Notes: generated from the sequence alone by a model not told the origin. 64,000 nt of DNA from Pontibacter harenae (GCF_020907245.1 NZ_JAJJWH010000005.1:1-64000), one strand, 5' to 3'; shown: positions 17,124 through 26,742, counted from the stretch's first letter. Translations and numbers: made by a program.

Positions 17124-18314
17124 TCAGGTAAACAGCTGGGGCAACTGCTGTAGTAAGGTATAGCCTCCGAGCCAGGCCATAACCAGTACCACCAGCACGC
17201 CAAAAACCGTTAGCCAGAGAGGGTGTTTATAGTTGCCTACCAAGTCTTTTTTATAAGCAGCAACTAGAATAGTACCTAATGTAATGGGCAGAATCAGGCC
17301 GTTAAGTGCACCAGCCAAAATAAGCAAATGTACTGGTCGGCCTATGGTGACGAAGATGGCCGTGGAAATAGCTATGAAGGCAATAATTACCCAGTTTTCA
17401 TAGTGAGCTACCTTTTTGCTAAATGATTTCATGAAAGAGACAGACGTATAAGCTGACCCGATAACCGAAGTAACAGCTGCTGATAGCATTACCACACCAA
17501 AAAGCTTGTATCCTATATTGCCAGCCGCCAGTTGAAAAACAGAGGCTGGCGGATTGGCAGCATCTAAAACATAGCCTTGACTAACAACGCCCAATGCTGC
17601 TAAAAAAAGAAAAACACGAATAACAGATGCCACCGTAATACCCGACACTGCACTTGTGTTTACCTCGGGCAGTGCATCCTTGCCTTTTATGCCAGCATCT
17701 AACAAACGATGACCACCAGCAAAAGTAATGTAGCCTCCTACTGTTCCCCCCACCAACGTTACAATGGCGATGATGTCAATTTCGTCGGGTATGAACGTTT
17801 TATGAACAGCTTCTGCCAGAGGTGGCTTCGAGGTAACCGCCACATAAACAATCAGCAGAATCATCAGGAAGCCCATGACCTGGGCGAAACGGTCCATTAC
17901 TTTGCCTGCTTCTTTTACCAGAAATACCGCTATGGCAATGGCAGCAGCCACCACAGCACCTGCCTTAGCAGACAGACCGAACAGCACATTGAACCCCAAA
18001 CCTGCGCCGCCCACATTCCCAATGTTAAAAGCCAAGCCCCCTAGCACAATCAGCACCGTTATAAAAAGCCCCAGTCCTGGCAGCACGATGTTGGCAATAT
18101 CTTGGGCACGTTTTTCTGAAACAGCAATTACACGCCACACATTAAGCTGTACGCCAATGTCTAGTATAATGGAGATGAGTATTACAAAGCCGAAGCTGGC
18201 GGCCATAGCCTGTGTAAAAACCGTCGTCTGTGTTAAAAAGCCAGGACCAACGGCAGACGTAGCCATTAAAAAAGCGGCGCCTAAAAGCACGCTCCAGTTT
18301 CTTTTCTGCTTCAT
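17124..18314 (-). CDS. NRAMP-family transporter of the pxp operon (YcsG-like)
   Basis: A 396-residue membrane protein with about 11 hydrophobic helices, similar to NRAMP/MntH but divergent. The first-helix motif is SAVGPGFLTQTTVF where metal-transporting NRAMPs have DPGN. In Bacillus a similar gene (ycsG) lies in the operon for PxpA/B/C, and here it follows pxpA by only 3 nt. It is therefore more likely to carry a 5-oxoproline-related substrate than Mn2+ or Fe2+. That is inference from motif loss and operon position. Last gene of the operon. Confidence 0.78.
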   Translation of the reverse strand: MKQKRNWSVLLGAAFLMATSAVGPGFLTQTTVFTQAMAASFGFVILISIILDIGVQLNVWRVIAVSEKRAQDIANIVLPGLGLFITVLIVLGGLAFNIGNVGGAGLGFNVLFGLSAKAGAVVAAAIAIAVFLVKEAGKVMDRFAQVMGFLMILLIVYVAVTSKPPLAEAVHKTFIPDEIDIIAIVTLVGGTVGGYITFAGGHRLLDAGIKGKDALPEVNTSAVSGITVASVIRVFLFLAALGVVSQGYVLDAANPPASVFQLAAGNIGYKLFGVVMLSAAVTSVIGSAYTSVSFMKSFSKKVAHYENWVIIAFIAISTAIFVTIGRPVHLLILAGALNGLILPITLGTILVAAYKKDLVGNYKHPLWLTVFGVLVVLVMAWLGGYTLLQQLPQLFT

Positions 18315-18317
18315 AAG

Positions 18318-19085
18318 TTAGCGTGCTGCAGCCTGTATCATTATACTTTCTTTTTGAAGAACTTCCTGTATCTGTTGGGCAAAAGAAAGGGCGTGAGGGC
18401 CGTCGCCATGTATACAAACCGTATCTGCTTTTATAGAAATATCCTGCCCTTGCTGTGTCTTCACCTTGCCTTCCTTCACCATACGCAGCACCTGGTTTAG
18501 GGCTTGGGTATGGTCTGCTATCAGGGCATTAGGCTGGCTTCTGGGGGTGAGGGTGCCGTTCGGTTGGTAGGTGCGGTCGGCAAATACTTCGTTGGCTGTA
18601 CCGATGCCGAGCTTTTCACCTGCTTTAATAAGCGCACTTCCTGCTAAACCATATAAAATAGCTTCTGGAATTACTTTATAAACAGCCTCTGCTATGGCCT
18701 CGGCCAGTTTTTCGTTTACAGCAGCCATGTTGTACAGAGCGCCGTGTGGCTTTACGTGGTGCAAGGTGCCACCTGCTGCTTTCACAAAAGCTGATAGTGC
18801 GCCAACCTGATACACTGTTATGTCAAAAGCCTCTGAAGGTGTTATGGCTATTTCGCGTCGGCCGAAGCCTACAAGGTCGGGGAGGCCAGGATGAGCACCT
18901 ATGGCTACATTTTTTTCCAGCGCCAGTTTTACCGTCTTTCGCATTACGGCAGGGTCGCCAGCATGAAAGCCGCAGGCAATGTTAGCCGAGTTCACAAAGT
19001 CAAGTATAGCTTCATCGTTGCTCAAGGTATAAGCTCCAAAACTTTCTCCTAAGTCACAGTTTAAATCAACTTTAAAAGTATACAT
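18318..19085 (-). CDS. pxpA: 5-oxoprolinase subunit PxpA (LamB/YcsF family)
   Basis: A 255-residue LamB/YcsF-family protein, subunit A of the ATP-dependent prokaryotic 5-oxoprolinase. It starts with [12 protein letters not shown] and carries [31 protein letters not shown] and a C-terminal CIHGDGPHA, all classical for the family. With PxpB and PxpC it opens 5-oxoproline (pyroglutamate) to glutamate. It begins 3 nt after the stop of pxpC and ends 3 nt before the NRAMP-like gene, so the genes are co-transcribed. Confidence 0.96.
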   Translation of the reverse strand: MYTFKVDLNCDLGESFGAYTLSNDEAILDFVNSANIACGFHAGDPAVMRKTVKLALEKNVAIGAHPGLPDLVGFGRREIAITPSEAFDITVYQVGALSAFVKAAGGTLHHVKPHGALYNMAAVNEKLAEAIAEAVYKVIPEAILYGLAGSALIKAGEKLGIGTANEVFADRTYQPNGTLTPRSQPNALIADHTQALNQVLRMVKEGKVKTQQGQDISIKADTVCIHGDGPHALSFAQQIQEVLQKESIMIQAAAR

Positions 19086-19088
19086 GCT

Positions 19089-20093
19089 TTACTTCACCTT
19101 GATCTGAATGGATTGCTTTAGCTGAAGCAGCTGGTGCTCCTGTTCCAAATATAACTGTTGTGCCTCATCAATGGAAACTTCCGTGAAACGAATGCCTCTG
19201 CCTGGCACCACCTGCGCCAGCTTCGGCAGATCGGCGGTAATAACCTGTGCTATGCGTGGGTAGCCTCCTGTAGTCTGGTGGTCGGCCATAAGTATGATGG
19301 GCTGGCCTTGAGGAGGTACCTGCACCGTTCCAAAAGTAACAGCACTGGAAACAAGTTCTTTTGCTTCCTCCAAGGCCAAAGCCAATCCTGCTAAACTGTA
19401 GCCCATCCGGTCCGACTGCTGTGTTACCTGGAAAATGTTGTTCCAGATATTACTCTTGCTCGTGGCGGTGAACAACTCGTATTCAGGGCCTTTTACAGCA
19501 CGAATTACAGGGTCCTTTTCATAGCTCGGAAGATAGGCAGGATCAGGAGCCCAGCTTGCCTGCACAAAATTGTCAGCAGTCTGTTTCAGGTTAAGCTCGT
19601 CGAGTACAGAGCTGGCGGTAACATTTATGCCTTTGCAGGGAATATTATCGCCTTCTTGTAAGGCTTTACCATGCATGCCGCCTATACCCGCACGTAAGTA
19701 CGTAGAGTAGCTGCCCAAAGCCTTTTGAAGCTGGAAGCCTCCGCAAACGGCCAAATAAGTTCTGCAGCCAAGTTTTGGTGTGCCGAATTTTAGAACGCTT
19801 CCTTTCTTTACAAAAATGGGCCGCCATAGCTTTAGCTTCTTGTTATCTATGGTAGGAGAAAGGTCTGCGCCTGTTATGGAGATTAACTGATCTTCCTGAA
19901 AGAAAATCTCTGGCCCTTTAAGCGTTATTTCTAACGCTGCCTCATCCTCCTGGTTACCGGTCAGCAAGTTGGCTAGGCGGAGGGCAACGCGGTCCATTGC
20001 TCCGCTTACAATTACACCGTCTTTCTGGAAGCCGTATCTGCCTGTGTCTTGTATGGTGGTGAGTAAACCTGGTTTAAGAATTTTAAGACCCAT
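19089..20093 (-). CDS. pxpC: 5-oxoprolinase subunit PxpC (KipA-like)
   Basis: A protein of about 334 residues in the biotin-dependent carboxyltransferase/KipA family, subunit C of 5-oxoprolinase. It opens with LKILKPGLLTTIQDTGRYG, followed by GAMDRVALRLAN, GADLSP, LAVCGGF, GIGGMHGKAL and SDRMGYSLAG. The best start is ATG at 20093. It overlaps the end of pxpB by 11 nt and is preceded by AAAGGAG, one of the few clear ribosome sites in the window. A start further upstream at 20162 would overlap pxpB much more and lacks family sequence. Confidence 0.94.
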   Translation of the reverse strand: MGLKILKPGLLTTIQDTGRYGFQKDGVIVSGAMDRVALRLANLLTGNQEDEAALEITLKGPEIFFQEDQLISITGADLSPTIDNKKLKLWRPIFVKKGSVLKFGTPKLGCRTYLAVCGGFQLQKALGSYSTYLRAGIGGMHGKALQEGDNIPCKGINVTASSVLDELNLKQTADNFVQASWAPDPAYLPSYEKDPVIRAVKGPEYELFTATSKSNIWNNIFQVTQQSDRMGYSLAGLALALEEAKELVSSAVTFGTVQVPPQGQPIILMADHQTTGGYPRIAQVITADLPKLAQVVPGRGIRFTEVSIDEAQQLYLEQEHQLLQLKQSIQIKVK

Positions 20094-20826
20094 GCTGTTG
20101 CTCCTTTCTCTGCTTATATTCTTCCTCCGAAATAGATGTAAAGCGTACCATGTCTCCTGCATGCAGCAGACTCGGAGACTCTCTTTTAGGATGGAAAAGA
20201 AGCAGGGGTGTTTGTCCGATTAATTGCCAGCCTCCAGGAGTTTCGATAGGGTAAATACCTGTCTGCTTGCCTGCGATGCCTACCGAACCTTGTGGTGTAA
20301 CAGCTCTAGGGGCGTCTCTGCGTGGTGCGGCTATTTTTTCGCTCATGCCCCCCATATACGGAAAACCAGGGGCAAAGCCAATCATGTATACCAGGTACTC
20401 CTGTTCTGTATGTATAGCAATCACTTCTTCAGGAGATAAACTATTATGCTTCGCCACAAACTCCAGGTCTGGTCCATAAGCACCTCCGTAGCAAACAGGA
20501 ACTTCTATGGTTTGAGGAGCTGGTGCCGTAATATGCGCGTCTGCTATGTTAGGTAATAACTGTTGAATATAACTGGATAACTTATCGTAGGCACTTATGC
20601 CTTTTTGAGTGGGTATAAGAGCAGGGTTATAGTAAATGGTAACGGTGGTAAAAGCTGGTACCTGCTCAATCATGCCATCGAACGGGTACTGTGCCAGGTA
20701 AGCCGAAAAGTCTCTGATGCGCTGGTGTACACTGCGGTTTATTTCTCCTCCAAACTCCACCACAATGGCTTTATCTCCGAGCGGATAAAGTTTAACAGCC
20801 TGTAAGTTTTCCGGAGTGATTGCCAT
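20083..20826 (-). CDS. pxpB: 5-oxoprolinase subunit PxpB (KipI-like)
   Basis: A 247-residue KipI/PxpB-family protein, subunit B of 5-oxoprolinase. The C-terminal cyclophilin-like domain is evident: VCYGGAYGPDLEFVAKHN, YLVYMIGFAPGFPYMGGM, PRAVTPQGSVGIAGKQTGIYP and TPGGWQLIGQTPL. The N-terminal domain carries the YPLGDKAIVVEFG opening. It is translationally coupled to pxpC by an 11-nt overlap and lies 100 nt downstream of a dicarboxylate symporter gene on the same strand. ATG start. Confidence 0.95.
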   Translation of the reverse strand: MAITPENLQAVKLYPLGDKAIVVEFGGEINRSVHQRIRDFSAYLAQYPFDGMIEQVPAFTTVTIYYNPALIPTQKGISAYDKLSSYIQQLLPNIADAHITAPAPQTIEVPVCYGGAYGPDLEFVAKHNSLSPEEVIAIHTEQEYLVYMIGFAPGFPYMGGMSEKIAAPRRDAPRAVTPQGSVGIAGKQTGIYPIETPGGWQLIGQTPLLLFHPKRESPSLLHAGDMVRFTSISEEEYKQRKEQQHGS

Positions 20827-20926
20827 ATTTTCAGGAGTTCAGGTTTGCTATTCGTTTTAACAAAAAACACAAGAGAAATTGCTTCGCTTGTGTTTTTCTT
20901 ATGTGGTAGAGCGTGTTGAGTTGCGT

Positions 20927-22228
20927 CTATACGTCGGTAGCCGCTGGCGGATGCAGTTGCCCCTCCGTCTGCGCGACCATCATAGATACGGTAGCATCGC
21001 CTGTTACGTTTACAACGGTGCGGCACATGTCCAGGAGGCGATCGGGAGCCAGTATAAGCGCGATACCTTCAATTGGTATACCTGCCTGCTGCAGCACAAT
21101 TACGAGCATAACCACACCAGCTCCAGGTACAGCGGCGGCACCTATCGAGGCCAAAGTAGCTGTGAGCACAATCCCTAGCTGTGCGCTCAAATCAAGATCT
21201 ATACCGTAAGCCTGTGCTATAAAAACAGCTGCTACTGCCTGGTAAAGGCTTGTGCCATCCATGTTGATAGTGGCGCCAAGCGGCAGCACAAAGCTGGTAA
21301 TCTCTCTCGATATGCCGAGGTTCTTTTCGCAGCGCTCCATAGTTACAGGCAAAGTGGCTGCGCTGGAAGAGGTGGAGAAAGCCAACATTTGGGCAGGAAA
21401 CATTCCCTTAAAAAATACGCCGTACTTCGTTTTACCCACAGTTTTCACTAAAAAAGGATAAACCACAAAAACCATGAACGCAAGTCCTACCAGCACCACT
21501 ATGCAGTAATAACCCAGCACCAGCAGAAGCTCTACAGCAGAACTTGGGTTATCGCCTGCAAATTCTACCACCAAACCAGCCAGGAGAGCAAATACCCCAT
21601 AAGGAGCCGCCAGCATTATAATATCAACTATTTTCAGAATGATGAGGTTTAGCCCTTCAAAAAAAGCATTGACGGGTGCAGCTTTATCAGGAGGAATCAT
21701 GATGAGGGCGATGCCAAACAATAGGGCAAAAAAGATAACCTGCAGCATGGCACCGTTGTTCGTGAGCGAAGAGAAGATATTACTTGGAACTATGTCTATT
21801 AAAGGCTGCAGCGGCCCTTGCTGCTCCACGGAGGCTGCGTCGGTAGACCGTTGTGTAGTGGTAGCGGCAAACTGCTCTTTAAACTCCTCACGCTTTTCTG
21901 CAGAAAAGGCATTTCCAGGCTTAAACGTATTTACGAGCAACAGACCCAGCACAACGGCAATAACGGTAGTCATCAGGTAAATGCCTATGGTTTTGGAGCC
22001 GATGCGGGAAAGGCGACTAATGTCGCTCAAGCTTGCTACACCTGTAATGAGTGAGACCAGCACCAGCGGAACAGCAATAAGCTTAAGAAGATTGATAAAG
22101 ATGGTGCCGAAAGGCTTAATCCAGTCGATGGTAGCATCTACCAGACCTACAGAACTGGCAAAAAATCCCCATAATACACCCAAGGCCATTCCGATCAGGA
22201 TTTGCCAGTGCAACGCTAATTTTCTCAT
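20927..22228 (-). CDS. Dicarboxylate/amino acid:cation symporter (GltP/DctA type)
   Basis: A membrane symporter of about 433 residues of the DAACS/SLC1 family. It takes up glutamate, aspartate or C4-dicarboxylates with H+ or Na+. The signature parts are the serine-rich STSSSAATLPVTMERCE reentrant loop, PLGATINMDGTSLYQAVAAVF, and ILAPDRLLDMCRTVVNVTGD, which holds the substrate-binding Asp and Arg. I prefer ATG at 22228 (MRKLALHW) over 22252. It lies just upstream of pxpB on the same strand. With 5-oxoprolinase downstream, uptake of glutamate-like compounds is a reasonable guess. Confidence 0.93.
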   Translation of the reverse strand: MRKLALHWQILIGMALGVLWGFFASSVGLVDATIDWIKPFGTIFINLLKLIAVPLVLVSLITGVASLSDISRLSRIGSKTIGIYLMTTVIAVVLGLLLVNTFKPGNAFSAEKREEFKEQFAATTTQRSTDAASVEQQGPLQPLIDIVPSNIFSSLTNNGAMLQVIFFALLFGIALIMIPPDKAAPVNAFFEGLNLIILKIVDIIMLAAPYGVFALLAGLVVEFAGDNPSSAVELLLVLGYYCIVVLVGLAFMVFVVYPFLVKTVGKTKYGVFFKGMFPAQMLAFSTSSSAATLPVTMERCEKNLGISREITSFVLPLGATINMDGTSLYQAVAAVFIAQAYGIDLDLSAQLGIVLTATLASIGAAAVPGAGVVMLVIVLQQAGIPIEGIALILAPDRLLDMCRTVVNVTGDATVSMMVAQTEGQLHPPAATDV

Positions 22229-22457
22229 ATGTAGCCAAATGGGCACTAGCATGGTTGCTGGCCCGTTTTATTTAACGATAGTACGGTTTCTGTGGAGCCT
22301 GGTACAACAAAAAAGCCTGGGCTGGCGAAGCAGGATGCCCATTTTGGAACCGAACAGCTCTAGGTAAAAATACGCATAAAAACCGAGGATGCAGTTGGAG
22401 TGTTGGAAATATAAAGGTACTTCTATGAAAAATGCAGGCAATCTGTATGGTTGTACA

Positions 22458-22489
22458 TAAAAAGAGCCGCTGTTTAGGCGGCTCTTTTA
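22458..22489 (-). terminator. Terminator after the cyclophilin gene
   Basis: AAAGAGCCGC and GCGGCTCTTT pair around TGTTTAG, with T-runs on both sides. It lies just after the stop of the minus-strand cyclophilin gene. Confidence 0.8.
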
Positions 22490-22509
22490 TGTTTTATACT
22501 TTAGGTAGC

Positions 22510-22968
22510 TTACGCTTCGTTCACTACAATTTTCTGAATCCTGTCGTTCGCTTTGATTTGGTCTATTACATCTAAACCTTCAACCACTTTACCAAAAACA
22601 GTGTGGTTACGGTCTAGGTGAGCTGTGTTTTTACGGCTGTGTACAATAAAAAACTGTGATCCGCCTGTGTTTCTGCCAGCATGCGCCATAGAAAGCACAC
22701 CACGGTCGTGGTACTGGTTCTCGCCTGTAAGTTCGCAATCTATCTTGTAACCTGGTCCGCCTGTGCCTGGCACGCCTTTAGCGCCTTCGCGTGAGTTAGG
22801 GCAACCGCCTTGTATCACAAAGTCAGGAATTACACGGTGAAACGTAAGGCCATCGTAAAAGCCTTTTTTAGAAAGGTCTACAAAGTTTTGTACTGTTTTG
22901 GGAGCATCATTTTCGAAGAATTCGACCTTCATTACTCCTTTGTCTGTATGGATTTCTGCTGTTCTCAT
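22510..22968 (-). CDS. Cyclophilin-type peptidyl-prolyl isomerase
   Basis: A cytoplasmic cyclophilin of about 152 residues that catalyses cis/trans isomerisation of X-Pro bonds. Motifs: [31 protein letters not shown] (catalytic Arg), [11 protein letters not shown] (Gln and Phe of the active site) and [16 protein letters not shown] choose the ATG at 22968 ([11 protein letters not shown]), which gives the normal compact length; an earlier start at 23016 adds 16 residues of unrelated sequence. No signal peptide. It is alone between terminators, with a possible -7 box (TACTTTTG) at 23004-23011. Confidence 0.95.
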   Translation of the reverse strand: MRTAEIHTDKGVMKVEFFENDAPKTVQNFVDLSKKGFYDGLTFHRVIPDFVIQGGCPNSREGAKGVPGTGGPGYKIDCELTGENQYHDRGVLSMAHAGRNTGGSQFFIVHSRKNTAHLDRNHTVFGKVVEGLDVIDQIKANDRIQKIVVNEA

Positions 22969-23133
22969 GAACTGTATATTTTGTTGTATGGTATAATCTA
23001 TAACAAAAGTACACATTTTATAGTTTAAGAACCCTACAAGGGCATGTTATGAATACGGTGGTGGATACACAACTACCAATTTTAGCGGCACTTGTCGGTT
23101 TTTTTGATGTACAAACTCTCAATCATCCTAACT

Positions 23134-23793
23134 ATGAAAATAACTAAAGTTTTAGTGTTTGGTGTATGCTTTTCGCTGAGTGGCTTGCTTTACAGCTGCG
23201 GTACCAACGAAGAAAATGCTGACAACGAAGCACAGCGAGAAACAGGCTCGTCAAATCTGCGGACTGATAATCAGGTGAACCCAGGTTCGGCTTATGATCC
23301 AGGAAGTATTTATGCCGATGATATTCCAGAGAATGGTATTGGCGATAACGTTATTGTGCCGTCACGAAAGCTGATGGAGAACATTGCGTCTACTCCCAGG
23401 CTTACCACTTTTACTTCTGTGCTAAAGCAGGCAGGGTTAGTTAACTCTCTGAACGGCACTGGTCCTTACACAGTGTTTGCCCCTACCAATGATGCTTTCG
23501 AAGCGATGGAGGGTAATTCTTTGAAGGATTTGGTGCAGGAGGATAACAGGCAGCAGCTAACGCAGGTGCTTAATAACCATATTGTATCGGGGCAGATTAC
23601 GGCTGCTGATTTGCAGGATGGTGCTATGTTGAAGACCGTAGGTGGCCAGCAACTGCGAGTTACAAAACAAGGCGATCGGGTATTGATAAATGGTGCGACG
23701 GTAGAAATGCTAGACGGCGTTAGTGGCAACGGTGTTATTCATGTAATAGACCGCGTGCTACAGGCAGGAAACACAACTACAACGGTGCGTTAA
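23134..23793 (+). CDS. Fasciclin-domain lipoprotein
   Basis: A protein of about 219 residues with a lipoprotein signal peptide (lipobox LLYSC, Cys22), an acidic linker of about 60 residues, and one FAS1 domain. The FAS1 marks are FTSVLKQAGLVNSLNGTGPY, TVFAPTNDAFEAM, LNNHIVSGQI and GNGVIHVIDRVL (the H2 box). FAS1 lipoproteins are thought to act in cell-surface adhesion. I use the ATG at 23134; an upstream TTG at 23092 would put extra residues ahead of the signal peptide. Confidence 0.9.
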   Translation: MKITKVLVFGVCFSLSGLLYSCGTNEENADNEAQRETGSSNLRTDNQVNPGSAYDPGSIYADDIPENGIGDNVIVPSRKLMENIASTPRLTTFTSVLKQAGLVNSLNGTGPYTVFAPTNDAFEAMEGNSLKDLVQEDNRQQLTQVLNNHIVSGQITAADLQDGAMLKTVGGQQLRVTKQGDRVLINGATVEMLDGVSGNGVIHVIDRVLQAGNTTTTVR

Positions 23794-23814
23794 TTACGAA
23801 ATATTTATAGTTGA

Positions 23815-23856
23815 AAAATAAAAGAGGCACCAATAAGTTTGGTGCCTCTTTTATTT
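23815..23856 (+). terminator. Terminator after the fasciclin gene
   Basis: AAAATAAAAGAGGCACCAA and TTGGTGCCTCTTTTATTTT pair around TAAGT: a 19-bp stem with T-rich ends, 21 nt after the stop codon. Confidence 0.88.
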
Positions 23857-24272
23857 TGTATTAACCAGCTTCCACTTTGGTTGGTATCCTCATTGACTGT
23901 CATCTTACAGTGATCTTGGTTGAAGGGAGGTGAAGAGCCAGCTAGAAAGTTTGAGTTTACATAGCTCCCCTTATGGCAACTGGCGAGTAAGCATGTTTTA
24001 TAGTTTAAGTCTCTGTTCTTTTTGTCTTGATACAAGTAACCACCCCGCCTGCGGCACCCCTCCTTGAAAAAGTAGGGACTCAAAAAGATCAAGACGCTCC
24101 AAATCGAGGGCCCCCTACCCACACTCCCTGAACGCTCAAACAGTGTAGCGTCCGAACGTGCACCTAGCAAGGCAACCTTATTTTCTCGAAGTATATGAGC
24201 TTGTTCCTGTTATTACTGATGTGCTGTGATGTTCTGGAGTGAAGGGGTTACTTTGTAGGACCTAATTAAGTA
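23857..24272. other. Non-coding block that may be an interspersed repeat
   Basis: A 416-base gap between fas1 and rsgA. Its middle (about 24040-24170) is richer in G+C than the flanks and contains GGGCCCCCTACCCACACTCC. A frame open on the minus strand (24170 to 23805) gives a Cys/Arg-rich translation with no domain. It runs through the terminator, so I do not call it a gene. The composition suggests a piece of an intergenic repeat family, which a genome-wide search would settle. Confidence 0.35.
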
Positions 24273-25196
24273 TCACTTCCTGTTGTCATCCCCATGCATC
24301 ATGCTGAGGTAGCTTTCATAGCGCGTAAGAGAAATATCGTTGTGGCGAACTGCCTCTACTACAGCGCAGCCAGGCTCGTTAAAGTGGGTGCAGTTATTAA
24401 AGCGGCACTGGTTAAGCCGTTCGCGCATCTCTGGAAAATAATGGCTCAGCTCTGTTTTCGGGATATCCACAATGCCCAGTTCTTTTATACCCGGCGTATC
24501 AATAATGTAGGTGTCTTCGTCTACAGAGAACATTTCTGCAAACGTAGTGGTATGCACACCTTTATCGGAGAAAGCAGATATTTCGGAGGTTTTAAGCGCG
24601 AGGTCTGGTACTATTAAATTAATCAAAGTAGATTTACCAACACCTGAATGCCCCGAGAACAGGGTGGTTTTGCCTTTCAGCAATTGTTTTACTTCTTCCA
24701 TACCTTCACCGCTAACGGCAGAAACCGTTAAGCTGCTGTAGCCGATTTGCTCATACATGTAGCTGATCTGGCGTTGGTAGTCACGCATTTCATCATCGTA
24801 CAAGTCGGTTTTATTGTAGATGAGCGTCGTTGGAATGTCGTATGCCTCAGCCGTTACTAAAAAACGGTCGATAAAGCCAAATGAAGTTCGTGGAGACACT
24901 AGTGTAACTACTAGCAGTGCCTGGTCTAGGTTGGCGGCAATAATATGAGAATAAGCTGTTTTATGTGTCGATTGGCGGATAATATAATTTTCGCGCTTCT
25001 CAATTTTGTGTATAACGGCAGTGTCTTCTCCAGTATCTTCTACATCAAATTCTACTCGGTCGCCAACAGCCAAGGGGTTGCTTACTTTCTTGCCCTCTAG
25101 CTTGAACTTACCGCGTAAGCGCGCACGGTGCAGTGTTCCTGCCTCGTCACGAACGAGGTACCAAGATCCCGTCGATTTTACAACTACTCCTTTCAT
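24273..25196 (-). CDS. rsgA: Ribosome small-subunit GTPase RsgA
   Basis: A 307-residue circularly permuted GTPase that helps late maturation of the 30S subunit. The N-terminal OB-fold (about 1-70) is followed by the GTPase motifs in permuted order: IYNKTDLYD (G4), SAVSGEG (G5), GHSGVGKSTLINLI (G1) and DTPGIKELG (G3). The C-terminal zinc knuckle reads CRFNNCTHFNEPGC. All parts are intact and the length is normal. ATG start; same strand as waaA upstream but separated by 59 nt. Confidence 0.97.
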   Translation of the reverse strand: MKGVVVKSTGSWYLVRDEAGTLHRARLRGKFKLEGKKVSNPLAVGDRVEFDVEDTGEDTAVIHKIEKRENYIIRQSTHKTAYSHIIAANLDQALLVVTLVSPRTSFGFIDRFLVTAEAYDIPTTLIYNKTDLYDDEMRDYQRQISYMYEQIGYSSLTVSAVSGEGMEEVKQLLKGKTTLFSGHSGVGKSTLINLIVPDLALKTSEISAFSDKGVHTTTFAEMFSVDEDTYIIDTPGIKELGIVDIPKTELSHYFPEMRERLNQCRFNNCTHFNEPGCAVVEAVRHNDISLTRYESYLSMMHGDDNRK

Positions 25197-25255
25197 GCAA
25201 GCGGTATAAAGTGTAGTTTGGGTGATTTACCCAAAACCACAAATAAGATTATAGT

Positions 25256-26506
25256 TTAACTGTTTGGTAGCAGGCGCTTTAAATCGGCTATAATTTTAGC
25301 GGTGGCACCTGCCTGCTTTTGTACGTAATGTTTTTCTGTGTTGGTTATGTTGCGGTGCAGTTCAGGGTTTTGCAATACGCGTTCGAATGCTGTCAGCATT
25401 GCTGCTGCGCCGTCTACAGGGAAGGCACAACCATTCTCTACAAGATCTTTCGCCTCCTGAAACTTCTCATAACTTGGGCCAAAAAATAGTGGCAAGCCAA
25501 ATACGGCTGCTTCTAATGTATTGTGCAAGCCTTTGCCAAATGCTCCGCCTACATAAGCAAAAGTGCCGTAGCTATACAGCGACGACAGCATGCCGATGTT
25601 ATCAATCACAAGCACATTATAAGTTGCCGCATCTTCTAAAGTAGCCTTCGAAAAACGAATAGTACTGTTGCCTAGTTCTTGCACCAGGCTTTGGATGCTG
25701 CTTTCTTGTATCTCGTGCGGAGCAATAATAAACTTCAGTTGCGACTTGTACTTCTGAATGAGTGGCATCAGCACTTCTATATCGGCGGGCCAGCTGCTAC
25801 CCACCATAAATACCTGCTGCTGTTGCACAAAAGCCTCTACTAAAGGTATGCGCTTTACGCTGGCAGCTGTCTGTAGTACTCTATCGAAACGGGTATCACC
25901 CGCCACAGTTGTGTTGCTGATGCCTATACTTTGTAACAGCAGAGCAGAGCTGTTGTTTTGGGTGTAAATGTGGGTGAACCGACGCAGTATATTTCTGTTA
26001 AAGCCGCCGTAAGGTTTAAAATAAACCTGGTGGGGGCGGAAAATAGCCGATATAGAAAGCGTAGAAATCTGACGTTGCTGCAGCGCCTGCAGATAGTAGT
26101 GCCAGAATTCGTACTTCACAAAAAACGCCACCTTAGGCTGTACTATGTCCAGAAATTGCTGGGCATTTGCAGCACTATCGAGCGGGAGGTAAAAGATATA
26201 CTCTGCCCCGTTGTAGTTTTTGCGCACCTCGTAGCCAGAAGGGGAGAAGAAGGTGACTAGTATTTTGTAGTTCGGAAAGGCTTCTCGAAAAGCCTCAATT
26301 ACAGGTCTGCCCTGTTCAAACTCACCCAACGAGGCACAATGGAACCACGCTACTGGCGCTTGATTAGTATGAAAAGCCTTTTGTAGCCGATCAAACTGCT
26401 GCTCCCGCCCCGCACGCATTTGCTTTGCCTTCTGGTTAAAAGGTGCTGCCAGCGCCAAGGCTGCTTCGTAAGCTTTCAAGCCGATATCGTACAGAAGTTT
26501 TGGCAA
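25256..26506 (-). CDS. waaA: 3-deoxy-D-manno-octulosonic acid transferase (WaaA/KdtA)
   Basis: A membrane-associated GT-B glycosyltransferase of 416 residues that adds Kdo to lipid A precursors. An N-terminal hydrophobic anchor leads to WFHCASLGEFEQGRPVI, which contains the catalytic Glu, then ILVTFFSPSGYEVRKNY, FFVKYEFWHYYL, and a C-terminal donor domain with VGSSWPADIEVL, IAPHE and GGAFGKGLHNTLEAAVFG. The start seems to be TTG at 26506 (MPKLLYDIG), with a TATATTTG box at 26533-26540 ahead of it. Family assignment is firm. Confidence 0.95.
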   Translation of the reverse strand: MPKLLYDIGLKAYEAALALAAPFNQKAKQMRAGREQQFDRLQKAFHTNQAPVAWFHCASLGEFEQGRPVIEAFREAFPNYKILVTFFSPSGYEVRKNYNGAEYIFYLPLDSAANAQQFLDIVQPKVAFFVKYEFWHYYLQALQQRQISTLSISAIFRPHQVYFKPYGGFNRNILRRFTHIYTQNNSSALLLQSIGISNTTVAGDTRFDRVLQTAASVKRIPLVEAFVQQQQVFMVGSSWPADIEVLMPLIQKYKSQLKFIIAPHEIQESSIQSLVQELGNSTIRFSKATLEDAATYNVLVIDNIGMLSSLYSYGTFAYVGGAFGKGLHNTLEAAVFGLPLFFGPSYEKFQEAKDLVENGCAFPVDGAAAMLTAFERVLQNPELHRNITNTEKHYVQKQAGATAKIIADLKRLLPNS

Positions 26507-26742
26507 AAAGAGTAGCGCTTTAGTTTGTGGTACAAATATACGGCATTGAAATTTGCCAACGGAGCTTTAGTTGAAAAGCAATGTGGCTTTTGCTGCTTGA
26601 GCCTTTTTTATACTTGAGGATAAGCTGGTTGTGGCGCTTGCGAAGCTGTGGATATTTGGTATATTGGGTAAGATATCTGTAAAGAATATTCAGTCATCAG
26701 AATTTGAAATAATCTATTGAAGTTAAACTCATTAAACAACAT

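Noticed and set aside
23805..24170. Minus-strand open frame of 121 codons
   Set aside because: It runs through the fas1 terminator, has odd Cys/Arg-rich composition and no domain; treated as non-coding and possibly repeat-derived.
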